64,000 bases of DNA from Gavia stellata (GCF_030936135.1 NC_082611.1:13903001-13967000); one strand, 5' to 3'; shown: positions 1-34,930, counted from the first letter of the stretch. A program made the numbers and translations. The notes: generated by a model not told the origin, from the sequence alone.

Positions 1-23043
<23,043 letters not shown>

Positions 23044-23538
23044 CTTACTTAACCAGATTGTCAAGGCAAGGGACAAAAATAAGTGTGTGTGTGCACCTTT
23101 TTAACAACTGTAGAACTTTGGTACACGTGCACTATATCTGAAGTCTTCAGCAAGAGGATTTGCTGCTGATGTTAATTTTATTTTGTTGAGGCTGTTCAGT
23201 TTGGCTTCTCTGTATCTATTGACTGCCCTTTTTGAGCAAAATGAAGGTGTTTTTATAAAGCTTGGATGCCAATGAGAGTTATTTTATGGTAAACGTAATG
23301 CAAGGCAATTGTCAGCATAATGAGGGAAGAGTTTAGTAGAACAGTTGACATTGGCAAAATATTTGTCTGTAGTACGTTTATAGATGGCATAAGCTGGCTG
23401 GCTGCCCTTCTCGGTATGGTATTCACCATCACTGCAGCTAGTAAGTCTTATGTTTAGACTCACATCAGATTTATTTCCTTCAGTTATACTTTAAATGACA
23501 TTTTTGTGCATTTGTAAATGCAAAGAACTCACATCATC

Positions 23539-23544
23539 AATAAA
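23539..23544 (+). terminator. Proximal polyadenylation signal AATAAA
   Basis: AATAAA about 500 bases past the USP7 stop, followed by the TG-rich ATTGTGTACATTGTTGG. It could give a short 3' UTR isoform. Confidence 0.5.
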
Positions 23545-23624
23545 TAGCAATCTCTACTTCATTGTGTACATTGTTGGCACTTATTCGGGATTTTTGTCTC
23601 CTCCAGCTGCATAGAATCTTTTTT

Positions 23625-23630
23625 AATAAA
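23625..23630 (+). terminator. Second polyadenylation signal AATAAA
   Basis: AATAAA about 80 bases after the proximal one, followed by T-rich sequence. Use is unproven. Confidence 0.4.
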
Positions 23631-23932
23631 CTAGTTTTCATTTAATTTAGTCATTACTTTGCATCCCGTTTTACCAAATGGATGCCCTGAGTCCTGAAAA
23701 AAGATATTTGGGTCTTTTTATTAAATTTTCAACCATTGATAAATACCGTTGTGATTTATTATGCCATCTTCTGGCAAAGAGAATGACACTCAAAAGTTGG
23801 CAAACGCAAGTGAAAGGATTATAAATATCATTAATTTAGTTAACGTGGGAAGAGATGGGGAAAACACAAGAAATAGCCTTTTAGCACAGAGGGCATGCTC
23901 ACTAGTGTTTAGTAAGCTGTTGACTTTGTATA

Positions 23933-23985
23933 AAAAAGGAGGGGGGAAAAAAAAGAAAAAAGAAGAAAAAAAGAAAAAATGAAAT
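23933..23985. repeat. Purine-only simple-sequence tract
   Basis: A/G-only run of A-rich blocks with a GGAGGGGGG segment, inside the USP7 3' UTR. Confidence 0.85.
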
Positions 23986-24293
23986 TGTATATTTAATGAA
24001 TGAACATGTACAATTTAACACTTGGAAGTTAATTTTGTTGGGTGAGTCTGCAAGTGAATTTCACTGATGTTGATATTCATTGTGTGTAGTTTTATTTCAG
24101 TCCCCAGACTGCTTCCTTTTATTTTGGAGCTAATGCCAGCCGCGTGTCTAGTTTTGAGTGCAGTAAAGATAGAATCAGCAATTCACACTTAATTTTACAT
24201 TCTTTTCCAGTATTTTATTTTGTTTCTGTAGCCGCAGTGTACAACAACTCTTCCTGTATATTGCCTTTTTTTGCTGGAAAATGTTGTATGTTG

Positions 24294-24299
24294 AATAAA
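24294..24299 (+). terminator. Distal polyadenylation signal of USP7
   Basis: AATAAA in a context resembling the 3' end of mammalian USP7 mRNAs as I recall it, with downstream GT-containing sequence. Confidence 0.65.
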
Positions 24300-24320
24300 A
24301 TTTTCTATAAAATTTTTCTT

Positions 24321-26100
24321 CGGTGAGTGATGACATGGACGTTGAAGAAGATCTCTCCTCTCCTTGGAAATAGAGTTTTGGGAGATGTTTTCATTTGTGA
24401 GGTTTTGCTAAAGTTGTGGGTTTTTTTCTGAAGTGTTGACAATTGTATAACCCTCGTACTGGTTGTTTTGGGGAAAATTTGTGGGTTTTTCTGTTTAATT
24501 GTTTTGGGGTTTGGAGGGGTTTTTTGGTTTTGTTTTTTTACCTCCTAACTAGTCACATTTGAGCTTAACAAATTAAAGGTTTTCCAGGAAGGAGCCATGT
24601 GCAAATAAGACAAATGGAAAAATTTGTTTGTAAAGCTTGTAGTAGAGTCTTTGTGGTAGACTTGACTCTGCCTGCCTGTACAAAATTTTGTGGTCCAGAT
24701 TCTCAAGTCATAATATTATAAATGGTGTAAAGTGAAATCTGGAGTCTCTAAAGGTAAGCTCTCTTTATAGAGTAATTCCCACTGTGATGTGTTCCCTGTA
24801 TTCATAACCAAAACAGAAAGTGCTTAGAAGTTTCCCTTTCTCAGACATGTCAATAAAAATTTAAGTAGGGGTTGTGTACATGTGATGGCTTTTATACTTT
24901 TTTCTGAGGTGGATTCTGGTGATTACTGAAAACACCAGCAAGTATTTTTAAATGAAATTTTAAGATCTGTTTCATTCTTTTAGCTTTAAAATGAATTAAT
25001 CGCTCAAGTTTTAGGTATGTTTGGATTTGTTTTTAATTTATATCTTGCAGTGCTTCTGTCTGTCTCTTACTTCCAATCAAGGCAAACTAGTTGTTTACTT
25101 TTTTTTGTCACCTGAGTGTGTAGGTTACAGGTAGAGGGAAGTGCTTAAACGGCATGCCTTAAGTGGATAAAGTTTTCCTTTGATTTGTATTTGCATCGAA
25201 CTGGTGAGAATTACAGCATCCAAGTTGTGTTTTTACTAGTACTTGGATTGTCTCTACAGGCTTTCTGTAAATGTCAGGATTTGTATTCAAAATACTTCTG
25301 TAAAATCAGAGACTCTGGTCAGCAGTAGTAAGCCGTAATTATATTTTGTGAATTTAATGTTATGGTGGACTGATATAAAATTGAGCTTGTATCTCAATGT
25401 CACTAAGTTTTCACATTAATTTATGGGATGTTGGCAGCTTTTAGGGAATATCTTAAGAAATCACAATACTTCCTATTTCAGAAGAAAGTATCACTAACAA
25501 AGTAAATTTTGGGTGCCTTTTGATTTTTAGATGACTAGTTTTTACATGCTTCAGTATTTGCGCTATTCCCACACTAGTTCTGAAAAGATGATAGATTAAG
25601 GCATTCCATATGCAGTTTTCAAAAACTGAAGGTTTTTTAATGAAAATTTTTTTTTGAGCATAAGTAACTTGTTATTTAAATGTGGAAACACACACCTATG
25701 AAGAGAAGAGGAAGACAGGAGACTTTCTCAGGTGCAGTATGTTTGTTTAGTTCATTCTAAAAAAATAACAAGAATACAGTCTTCAAGGTTACCATGCTTT
25801 CCATTTCTTACTCAGATTTTGGAATTATCTGGGTAATAGACAGTGAATGCATTAAATTAAGTTAATGATAATGTAAGTGTTAAGCAATAAGGATGTAATT
25901 TCATGGTACACAGCATCAGAGCAACATGTTAATGGCCCATCTGAATTCTCCCTACAAAAATAGAAAGCGTTGTTCCTGTAGATTTACATAGTGCCTTTTA
26001 TCCTAAAGGAGTCCAAAGCATTCTGTGAAATCTAAGCAAATCACACCAGTGACATAGTTGCTGACTAGAGAGTGACAGCCAACAAAACCACCCTTTATAC
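24321..26100. other. Intergenic, no gene seen
   Basis: AT-rich sequence past the USP7 end. It includes a G/T-rich low-complexity stretch at about 24,415-24,540 and a further AATAAA at 24,851. No coding exon or repeat family recognised. Confidence 0.7.
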
Positions 26101-26440
26101 AAGAAGCCTTGCTTAGCAACACCAGGATAAATATGTGCTGCCGCAAGACGCGTCGGAGGGATCGGGCCGATGTCGTACCGCAGGATGTGCAGAGCGTGCA
26201 GTACCTCCTGTGTACTGGATCTACCTCAGCTGCTGCCCCTCCGGAGCTGGCAAGCCAGCATCCCGCCCCGGCGTCCCACTGGAGCTTGGACCAGCCTGTC
26301 CTGCGGGCTGTGTGCTAGCTGCAGGCATCAGTTCCCAGATCTGAGCTATGCTGTGTTTTTGCTATTTAATATCCTTTGTGAGAAACCGTTTTCTGTAGGA
26401 ACTGTATATATTGTAAATAAAATAGACTAGGATAAACACT
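26100..26440 (+). other. Isolated GC-rich pocket followed by a polyadenylation signal; possible terminal exon
   Basis: About 200 bases (26,136-26,335) are GC-rich with several CpGs. All three + frames stay open for a while (60-86 codons), as expected from composition. The pocket passes into AT-rich sequence with AATAAA at 26,416 and a downstream GT-rich TGGTGTCTTG. This resembles the end of a transcript, or of an old processed copy of one. I recognise no protein family. Confidence 0.3.
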
Positions 26441-27170
26441 GCAATGGTGTCTTGTCCATTCATTTTAGAGAAGATAGGGAGCGAAAGCTAATGGGTCACT
26501 CGGAAGTCAGGGTGATTTTGGTTAGATCAGAGATAAATTTTGCAAAATTCAGTCAAATTGTGTGTCAAGAATGACATTCATAGTGTAGGGAGAGCTGGCC
26601 AGCAGGTAAATGCTGACTTCTGTGACAATTTCCAGGTTTTGAACTCTCTTTTTTTCTCAGAGGAACTAAACAAGCATTTGGATATCGAGGCGGAGAGTGT
26701 CGGCGTTTGGTGTGTGAGTGGTGTCGTTGGCTTTTAAACCAGCCTGGTCTTTAGGGTTAGAAGAAGGGGAAAATGTTCACGTGTGATATGCCTGAATCTG
26801 GCTTCAAATCTGTGCTCAACTTAAGTTCTGTCCCAGGTGATGTTGAAGTTAGCTGTGTGCCAAGCACAGCAGGAAATTAAATTTGTTAACCACCAGGCTG
26901 TAGCTGGAAGCCTTTATTTTGTATGAAATACTTGTGTAAACTATTGTGCCTCCAAATATTGGTGTAAAAATGTTCTAACTACTTCTGTTACATGTCTCCT
27001 GCACATCTTAAATCATATATATAATTTCTTTGTTATGTATATATTTATGTGGTTTTGATTTTTGCACCTTTCCTCCTAAATGTTGCCAGCTTGATGCGTT
27101 ATTTACCACTACTTAACAGCAAAAGCTTGCTGTTTCACAGCCAGATTTTAAAATGGAGAAAAAGCTTCAC
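26441..27170. other. Intergenic, no gene seen
   Basis: Nothing recognised; no repeat family, strong ORF or RNA gene. Confidence 0.6.
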
Positions 27171-27221
27171 ATTTTAAAAAAGCCTGTGAAATGGTACAAA
27201 ACCTGTTGGGCTGACACCTAC

Positions 27222-27422
27222 CTGGCTGCTTGTGGATTTCGTGGTCGTGGTGTTATTTCCCAGTAGGTTAAAGTAGGTTGGGCCACCGGAGGAGGGAGAG
27301 TTACTGACCTTGGTAGGGAGTGAGAGCCGGGGCAGCTGCTCTTGGAGCCGCCTTCGTTGCACCACTGGGTTGAGGAGGCTGAGAACTGGGAGGTGTTGGC
27401 TGTGGGCTTCGTGCAGGGCCAT
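27222..27422 (-). other. Minus-strand exon-like ORF with two good donors
   Basis: On the minus strand an ATG at 27,422 opens MALHEAHSQHLPVLSLLNPV and onward. The frame meets two strong donor matches, AAG|GTCAGT (exon end 27,309) and CAG|GTAGGT (exon end 27,222). A TATAAAG lies about 25 bases upstream of the ATG, on the same strand. No protein family is recognised and no partner exon is identified. A promoter-antisense non-coding transcript from the nearby CpG island is equally possible. Confidence 0.25.
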
Positions 27423-27539
27423 GGCCTCATTGCAAAAGCTCCTTTATAGAAATGCCTCACTCTAGAAATGGCACTACCCCCCCGTCCTCCTCTTTACACG
27501 TTGTGAGTTTCTAAATGCGTAAAATACAAAAATAATTCA

Positions 27540-28080
27540 AACGGAGATGACGGACAGTTTGTTTCCAAGTGGCTTCCTTTGGCCGCCGGCCGCGTTCAGG
27601 CCCCGGGGAAGGGCAGCGGAGGGTTTGCTGCACGGGATCCGCCTGGCACCCGCTCCCGTTTCAGGCTCAGCCAGGCTGATCAGCATCAGTTTGGGCCTTA
27701 CAGCTGAAGCGGTGTGGAACACTGAATCACACGGTGCTTGCTCTAGAAACGGTTTCTGCTTGGCTTCTCGCAGCAGTTTTCTGCAACAGTCTCTTGGTTT
27801 TGCCCTTCTCCTCCTCTTCAGCAGGGCCATGGGGCTTTTTCAGTTTGTGGTGTCAGGCGGGCTGAAAGCTCAGCCTGCTGTGCTCCAGCACAAAGGTGAG
27901 CTAGCTCCAGGCCTTGCTTTGATCTGCCTGGCAGGTAGTTACTCAACAGTTTTTACTTACCTTCCGCCAAGTGTACTTTTTTTCTCGTAGTCGGACTGCA
28001 CTTCTCTTACTGCTCCTCCGCCCTACCTTAGTGTGCTGCTAGCTGAAGGGAGCCTATTTGTAGTGGCGACGGACTCCAGC
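27540..28080. other. CpG-island shoulder, no gene supported
   Basis: GC content rises toward the island. A 147-codon + frame at 27,547-27,990 is the longest in the window but matches no family. It probably reflects low stop density in GC-rich DNA. Confidence 0.5.
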
Positions 28081-28233
28081 TCGTTTCAGACGACGGGACG
28101 GTGGGGAACGCCGTTCCCGGAACCCATTGCTGCTGCCGCCGGCGAAGCCGCCGCGCTCCGTCCCCGCCGCCCGCCCCTCCGCGGATCCCACCGCCGCTGC
28201 GCGCTGGGGCGGGGCGCAGGGGAGCGCGCCCTC

Positions 28234-28252
28234 TGCCCCGCCAGGGGGCGGC
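28234..28252 (+). promoter_or_regulatory. CTCF-like binding site
   Basis: GCCCCGCCAGGGGGCGG closely matches the CTCF core (CCNCNAGGGGGCGC type). It lies inside the CpG island. Confidence 0.5.
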
Positions 28253-28255
28253 CGC

Positions 28256-28283
28256 GGGGCGGGAAGGGTGGCGGGCGGGCGGG
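28256..28283 (+). other. G-quadruplex-type G-run
   Basis: Six runs of three or more G separated by 1-4 bases, from GGGGCGGGAAGGG to GGCGGGCGGGCGGG. It satisfies the usual G4 pattern on the + strand. Confidence 0.6.
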
Positions 28284-28530
28284 CGCCCTCAGCCGCCGGG
28301 CCCGGCCGCGCTGAGGAGGAGGTGCGGCGGCCGGCGGGGGTCTAGTCTGCTTCACCGCGGGCAGCGCGGCTTGGTCATGGTTTTGTGTGAAAACCGCAGG
28401 AGGGGGCACAGGTGAACGGTGCGTTGCCTCGGAAGAGGCGCCAGGAGCGGCTCTGGGCTGTGTGGGGCTCGCTGCAGCCGGGCGTTTCCTCCCCGGGGCC
28501 CTCCCCAGAGCAGCTCGGGCCGGATCCGGC

Positions 28531-28570
28531 AGCGCGGATGGTCCCCGGCAGCGCGGATGGTCCCCAGCCG
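28531..28570. repeat. Short GC-rich tandem duplication
   Basis: About 19-20 bases with core GGCAGCGCGGATGGTCCCC repeated twice in tandem within the CpG island. Confidence 0.75.
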
Positions 28571-28759
28571 GCTGCGGCCTGCGGCAGCGCTGGCTCTGGT
28601 GGCCGTGCAACCGGCAGAGTCTCTGCCCGGTTCTCCGGTGTCTCCCCGCAGTGCTCGGTGAGGAAGCGCCTTGTGCGTACCTGTGGCCGCAGCTGCGGGG
28701 TAGCAGGGCCTGCTGCTCAGTGTTGAACAGGGTCCGGGCACCTTCCGGACAAGTAATCG

Positions 28760-29660
28760 CGGAGATCTGATTGTACGAGATGAGTGACTTTGGATGAGAA
28801 CTGTAGAAGTTCTCTGTAAAGCGTAAAGCCTAGTAAGCCCTTGTTTGGGGGATGATGCACTGCAGCATGAAGGCAGAGAGGTAAAATGAGGGCCTTGTGT
28901 TGTGGCTTTGGTGACTTTTCAAGCTGTGCTTGCTGATTTTTCTTCCTTATATGTTTGGCTTTTGGTTCTCTGTTTGTTAATGTAAATGGGGTGCCCCAGT
29001 CTGACCTGCATCTCTGCTCTGGATGCAACAGGTCACGGAAGCAATGGAGACAGGAGATGTTTTGACAGTATTGTTAACGATAACAGGTTTATTTTCTTAT
29101 CTTATACATAACACAGCGAAGACAGTCTCATAACTTAGTGTTTCATTAATAAATAATCAGCTACGCTGTACCACCCACAGCCCTGCAGGGGTAGGTCCCA
29201 TACGAAGAAGAGCAGAGAGAAATGAAATCCCAACCAGTCAGTTCCAATGCACAGACGGTAAGTGCTTCGCTAAAACGTGCACGTCCAAACCTCTCGGTTA
29301 CTGGTGGGTCGAAAAGTCCAGAAGAGTCCGTGTCCCAGCTGGGGCGGAGATTTGGGAGGAGTAGTAGTAGCGCTGAAGTACTCACCAGCTGGTCACTTTG
29401 CAGCTCAGGACAACGATTCAAATAGAGCATAAATTCAAGTGACACTGTAAATTAGTCTTTAAGGCTTTTTGTTTTAAAGTCAGTCCAACCACATGATGGT
29501 AAGCTCCAGATGGATTCACCAGCAAGGGAGCTGCGGAACCTAAGCCTATTCCTATAGGTTTCCTAGCAGTATTTTTATGTGTAAAATCTTACGCCATTAG
29601 GAAACATAGACGTGACATCATCTGGCTGCATAAACTTTGGTTCTATAGTCTTTTGTATCT
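28760..29660. other. Intergenic; possible minus-strand transcript end
   Basis: No gene recognised. On the minus strand AATAAA (+ strand TTTATT at 29,088-29,093) is followed by sequence that could be a transcript 3' end or a degraded LTR. I cannot decide between these. Confidence 0.3.
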
Positions 29661-29666
29661 ATAGAT

Positions 29667-30032
29667 ATGAAATTGGCAGCATGGGCAGTAATGGTCTGCG
29701 TCCTTGAAGATCCTCACAAAGAAAGGTACGAAGCAGCATCCAAAACAGCACCTACAGCCAAAGAGGAGATGGACATGCGTGGAATGATTTACCGACTTTT
29801 CTTTCTGCTGGCGACGCCTGTGCTTTTTCTTTGCCTTATTGTGTGTGCCTTTTCACTGCATGAATCCACTTCTTTCCCAAGTCTCTTAATGTTTAAAAAA
29901 TTAATCATCTTCACTGCTAACTTCTTATGCATTAGTCTGATTCTGAGCCTGATCCTAAATTACAGTAGGGAAGTAGACAGTGTTGTACTAATTTTTGCTT
30001 GTCTTACGAAAAGTAGTAACATACTTGGCTAA
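29667..30032 (+). other. 121-codon ORF with two hydrophobic segments, probably not a gene
   Basis: Open frame starting MKLAAWAVMV. Hydrophobic stretches lie at about residues 41-64 and 79-98, each long enough to span a membrane. There is no recognised family, no clear start context and no known partner. T-rich DNA readily gives Leu/Phe/Ile-rich frames, so chance is the default reading. Confidence 0.12.
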
Positions 30033-33000
30033 ATGCAGCAAGTTTGCATCCCCTGTAACCATGATGACTGTATCTAGAATGGACAGAATGACTTCCTACC
30101 AAGTAGAGAAGGGCAAACTGTCTATATAAGCACTACCTAGAACTTTTATTTTTTTAATAACTCTTTTTTTAACCTTCTGCTATGAAGAATCTTCAAAGTA
30201 GACATGAAAGCTTACCCAACCATACACAAGCTGGTGCACAGAAGGTAGGACAGTCTGCCCAGTCTGTAGGTGACCTGTGTGGTGATGTGTTGGCGGCAGG
30301 AAGGGCATATTGTGGATGTTGGTTTGCTTGAGAAGATGCCTGCTACAATGATCGGAGGCTGAGACACCAAGTAAACTGGGTTCAAGAGGAAATGAGGAGC
30401 AGCAAAATTAGAAGCACAGAAAATCTTTTACAAGTTATAAAGTCTTAAGCAGAGAATGTAGGGTCTTAACATGGCTGATCTAGAGGCACCTATGTTACTA
30501 TTATTGATTTCAAGTATATTCATAAGAACCACTGTACTGCTTGTTCTGTATATCCCAATATGTTGCTCCTACCAGCAGCCAGTATTTACTCAGATAAGGA
30601 CATATACAGGGAATTGCCTATGGGATAATCCCCATAGTCAGGCAGTCTCCACCACCCACTGGTGGATGTACTCTGACATTGAGAATTTATCTTCTGATAT
30701 TTAAAATAATACAAAAATGCATGTTCTCCCTGAAGAAGATATTTGAAGGATATGGAGGAGCTTTCTGGATCAACTTTTCAGTAGTTAGAAATTAATCAAA
30801 GTGGTTATTCTGACATACAAATGTCATCAGTCAGATGCTGGTGCTGTCCCCAGTTAGTAAAGTCTGTATCTTCCCTCATGTATTTTCAGTCTGGACCTGA
30901 CTCTCTCATACTCCTGGAGGGGCATGGCCTTTGTAGGTACATGAAGGGTATTTTTTCAGAAATATTTCCAATGAAAAGTACCATTTTAAGCATCCTAAAA
31001 CAAGTTTAGGGTACATTCACACTGTAGCCTGAAGCAAAACTTCAGGAGTGGGAAGGTATTGTCTGTTAGATAGATAGGATATAGCATATGTGAGTTTAAT
31101 TGCTTTCTGATCTTAGGCATTTTAAAAATGTATGTGTCTCCTTCTCTCCTGTAAGAGAGATTACTTGACTGTTCTTTGAAGCCTTTCCTCAGTGTCTCCT
31201 TTGAGCTTCTCCACTTCCGTAAACGTGACTAGAACAAGAACAACAAAATATACTGGACTTAAAATGATTTGTTCTAAAAGTCCTAGCTCCTAGCTGGTTT
31301 TAAAAAAGTGGGTGCTTCTGTAGATTGGCTAGTGCTGGAAAAATGAGTCTGAGTCTCTCATCTTAGTTTATCTTCCAACATTTCTAAGGAAATTTTCCAG
31401 CCTCTTAGATTGTGATTGGGTCAGAAAACTCCATCTTCTCTGTTGATTTTAAAACTAAAAACATTTCACTGTTGTTAGCATGTAGAACCACAAACATTGT
31501 CAGAAACACAGTCCCCTGGCACTTACCTGGTTGCTCAAGGGTGGCTGTTTCTCGATAGGAGTAAGGTGGCGGAGAAGGATACTCATAACCCCCTATGCAA
31601 AGAAAAACAGAACAAAACAGAAAAATGCATACAGCTTGTGCCTCCTGCCAGCCCTATTTGGAGTCTGAGGAGAAGCTGCATGGGGAGGTGCCTCGCAGAG
31701 AAGGCCTGACATGACTCAGTGAAGTACAGGACAGGGAAAAAATGCTTCTGAATTGATTCATGGATTTTTTAAAGCCAAAAGAGCCCGCAGTGACTAGCTA
31801 GTCTCACTTTCTACATAACATAAGCTGAGAAACCAAATTGTTTTTTCAACACAAAGGCAGTAACATTGGAATGAGACTTGGTCTTAATTGAAGGACTCCA
31901 TTGATAGAGGATCCACAGTACCTCTAACTAGTTTCAGTGATTACTACCCTTACTATTAGTATTTAGAGCCTTTTTTCTACTTTGACTTTTATCTGCCTTC
32001 AGCTTCCAGCCAAGTAATTTCATCATACCCTTTGTTTTAGAAAAAATTTAAAGATCTTTTCCTTTTGTTGTGGATAAAGGAGAAGGGAAGCTGGTGATTA
32101 AGACACTTCACACTTTTTTTAGCTCTTTTACTGATCTTACAAACTAAGAATGCAGTCAGCTTGCCTGAGTGTGAAATAAATAAATGTATAAAAAAGTGCA
32201 TTCATGAATACATTCAAAATAAATTAATGTATAAAACTTTACAGCTAGCTAGCATGGATGTGGTTTCAAACTACCGACTGATCTGCAGCAGGAGGACAGC
32301 CCCTGTGAGAAGTCTTGTTTGGTCAAGCCCGCACAGCGTCAGAGAAGCCCTCACCCCTCAGCACAGCAGCCCTGACATGGGAGTCGAGCCTGCACCGTTG
32401 AAGCCTTTCAGAAACAGTGTGAGTCCAACCAGGGAATAAGCCCACAGGGCAATGGGGTACAAAACTGGAATTTTCCAGACTGAGATGAAATGTAATGGCA
32501 AAGCTGAAAAAATGTTAGGGATGTTTCCTTGAGTGGCTTGACAGAAGTGAGAGAGATTTGCAATGGCATTTGGTTTTGACAGTGGTGGTGGTGTGTTTAG
32601 GTTTTTGGGGCTTCTTTTTTGGAGGGAGGGTTATTTGTGGAAAAAGAAATTTGTAAAAAAATTAAAAAGTAAAGAATTTCCTTCCAGTCTAGAAGAGATA
32701 TGTGTTCATTACAAGCGAGTTATCACTCAATGTGTTTTTGTGGAGGATCTGCTTCCTGTGCAAGGACAAGACACTGCAACTCAGTGTTGGATGTGTTGAG
32801 TGCCTGTCCCTTGGTTGGTTGAGTAGCTCACAAGAAGTGAGACTTTTTCTCCCCAAGCTCTTGCAAGTTCTCCTGAGTTTAGAAAGAGTCCGGAGAGGTC
32901 TTTGAAGACAAAAATGTTTACAGAGAGCTGATCAGAGTAAAGTGCTCTGAAAATGAGTCAAGTTTAGAGGCCCAGTACTGACAGATCTAACCTTATTAGT

Positions 33001-34930
33001 CACCTTCTGACCTCCCATTCTGGTTTCTGCTCCAGTCCTGTCTGTTGAATGGCAATTTCCTTGATAGCAGGAAGGTAACAAAGGTAAATCACCGATATCT
33101 CAGTGTGTCTTTCAAGGAGTGTGGGCTTGAACAGGCAGAAGACAAAGGAGCATTGTGAGATACTTGTCTAGGTGTGAGAGCAATGCCTGGATTCAGAGGG
33201 AAGAGCCAACTCAGCAGAGCAGCAGCTGTTGGTGCTCTCTTGCAGTCGTTGAGCTGAGTTGTCAGCACTTCAGTCATGATGTTTCCTCATGAGACAGCAA
33301 TGGCGAGGGGTTGTTCATTCCTATAGAACCTGGCTGCAGAATTGACTCGCCTAGGGAGGGCAACTCTGGGCAGCAGGAGCATTTGGGAAAAGGCCAGTCC
33401 TCTGGAAAACTGGATTATAATTTAAGCAAGACATAGCCTGTCCATGTCTGAACATTTGCTTATTAGGAATATGAAATTATTGTAGAGATACAACTGCAGT
33501 TCCTTTTCCAATAAAGCAGCTGTTAGAAAAATTATTAACTAAACCAACAAAAATATTTTTTGCCGTTTTAAGTGATGCTTCTGTTCGGAGATCCCACCAG
33601 CTTGCCTACGCCAACCCTGGGTTTTATATGCTGGCACAAGCACTTTCCTAACCCATCATGTCCTGGCAAAGCTGGCTCCCTTGTGAGCTGGCTCAGTTAT
33701 GGTCTGGAAACCATCAATGTTTGCCACACAGCCACCAAGAGGGTGCTCTTTCCAAACCCCTCGCAGCGAAGCCTGCTTACCCTCCTGGCTGCAGTACTCT
33801 GGTGCAGAGGGTTCTTGCATGTAGGGTTCATGATGCTGTTCATACATAATCATAGGAATTTCCACACGTCCCTTCTCACTAGCCATCTCCACAGTTCACC
33901 TGCCAAAAGTAGCATAAAATAAAATCCACTGTAAGTGACTTTTAGTGCCCTGTATTTGCCAATGCCTGCTTCTGCAATTCCTCGTTCTCATACTCAGATT
34001 TTACTTAGAGGAAAATTAGCAGTTCTCATATTCTGGCTTTTTTTATAGACTGAAGTGCAGTCAGTTCCTGTTATGCTTCATGATGAGGAAGATGGGAAGG
34101 GGGAGCAGAAAATACCATCTTTACATATTTCTTTGTGCTGGAAAGCTAAAAATGTTCCCCTAGAAAACACACTATTCAAAGTGTGTAAATTCGTGACTGA
34201 AAGCGTTACCTTTGCGGAAAAGTTAACCTAATTTTTTTTTTATGGATTGTCAAAATAAGAGCAGCACACTTTGAAGCACCTGTGAAACACTTTCATGTGT
34301 CATGAAGTCAGAGCCTGCGACAGTGCAACCAGTGGCAATTTGGGTTACTGTGCAACCTTATCATCATCATAACCATGACCAGTTTTGTACTGTGAAACTA
34401 TTGTCTCATCACTAGTGTGACAGGCTTTTGTTGGGCAAGATCATTATTAAATACGACTGCGCTGCCTGAGGCTCTGAACAAGATCAGGCCACAAAGTATG
34501 TGTGTTTTGCAGGTGTTAGCAGGAACTGTGCTTTGCAGTAAAGGAGAGTGGGAGGAAGAGGACACAGCTGGAGATGTGTGTTTGTATTACTGTAAATGGA
34601 ATGGTGTTAATTATTCCTAGCTGTCCCTTGAACCACTATTAACTGGTTAATTTCCTACTAATGTTAACCGTAGGAGTCCTTCGCAGAAAAAAGTTACAGC
34701 CTTTCGCGCAGGTCAGCGAGGAAGGGCAGCTTTGGGGGAAAAAGGAGTGAAGATATTTGTGAGGAGCTGCTAAATGAGTCTGGTGCAGGTTTACTGGCTG
34801 CTTAGGTAACTCCACATAGCTTGTTGCAGTCCAGCTAAATGTCCTGTGTCGCTGTGCAGATGCCTTCCCTGGTTTGGATCAGGACTGTCCCCATCTGACC
34901 TACTCACTCGTGATGCAAAAGTGAGGGGTT
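30033..34930. other. Intergenic, nothing recognised
   Basis: Non-coding in appearance: short ORFs only, no tRNA, and no repeat family I can name. One small patch of T/G repeats lies near 32,580-32,600. Confidence 0.55.

Larger units (their letters stand above)
23044..24320 (+). other. USP7: USP7 3' untranslated region
   Basis: AT-rich sequence following the stop. Three AATAAA signals occur at 23,539, 23,625 and 24,294. The last, in TTGAATAAAATTTTC and followed by a TG-containing stretch (GGTGAGTGATG), is the most likely main cleavage signal. The end near 24,315-24,320 is inferred. A purine-only tract lies inside at 23,933-23,985. Confidence 0.75.
28081..28690. promoter_or_regulatory. CpG island, candidate promoter / 5' non-coding exon of an unseen gene
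   Basis: Very CpG-dense, GC-rich sequence in an AT-rich setting. It holds the GC box GGGGCGGGGC (28,206), a G-run block, a CTCF-like site and no TATA box. Plus-strand splice-donor candidates are CAG|GTGAAC after 28,411 and TCG|GTGAGG after 28,657. ORFs on both strands here are composition effects. By human synteny the next same-strand gene past USP7 is CARHSP1, so this may be its first exon; that is inference, since no CARHSP1 coding exon is found in the window. Confidence 0.7.

Noticed and set aside
27547..27990. 147-codon + strand ORF, the longest ORF on the + strand
   Set aside because: Composition-driven frame in the GC-rich shoulder, with no recognised domain or conserved pattern.
28086..28770. 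Many overlapping ORFs of 70-174 codons on both strands
   Set aside because: All lie in the CpG island, where stops are rare. They are Ala/Pro/Arg/Gly-rich on every frame and match no family.
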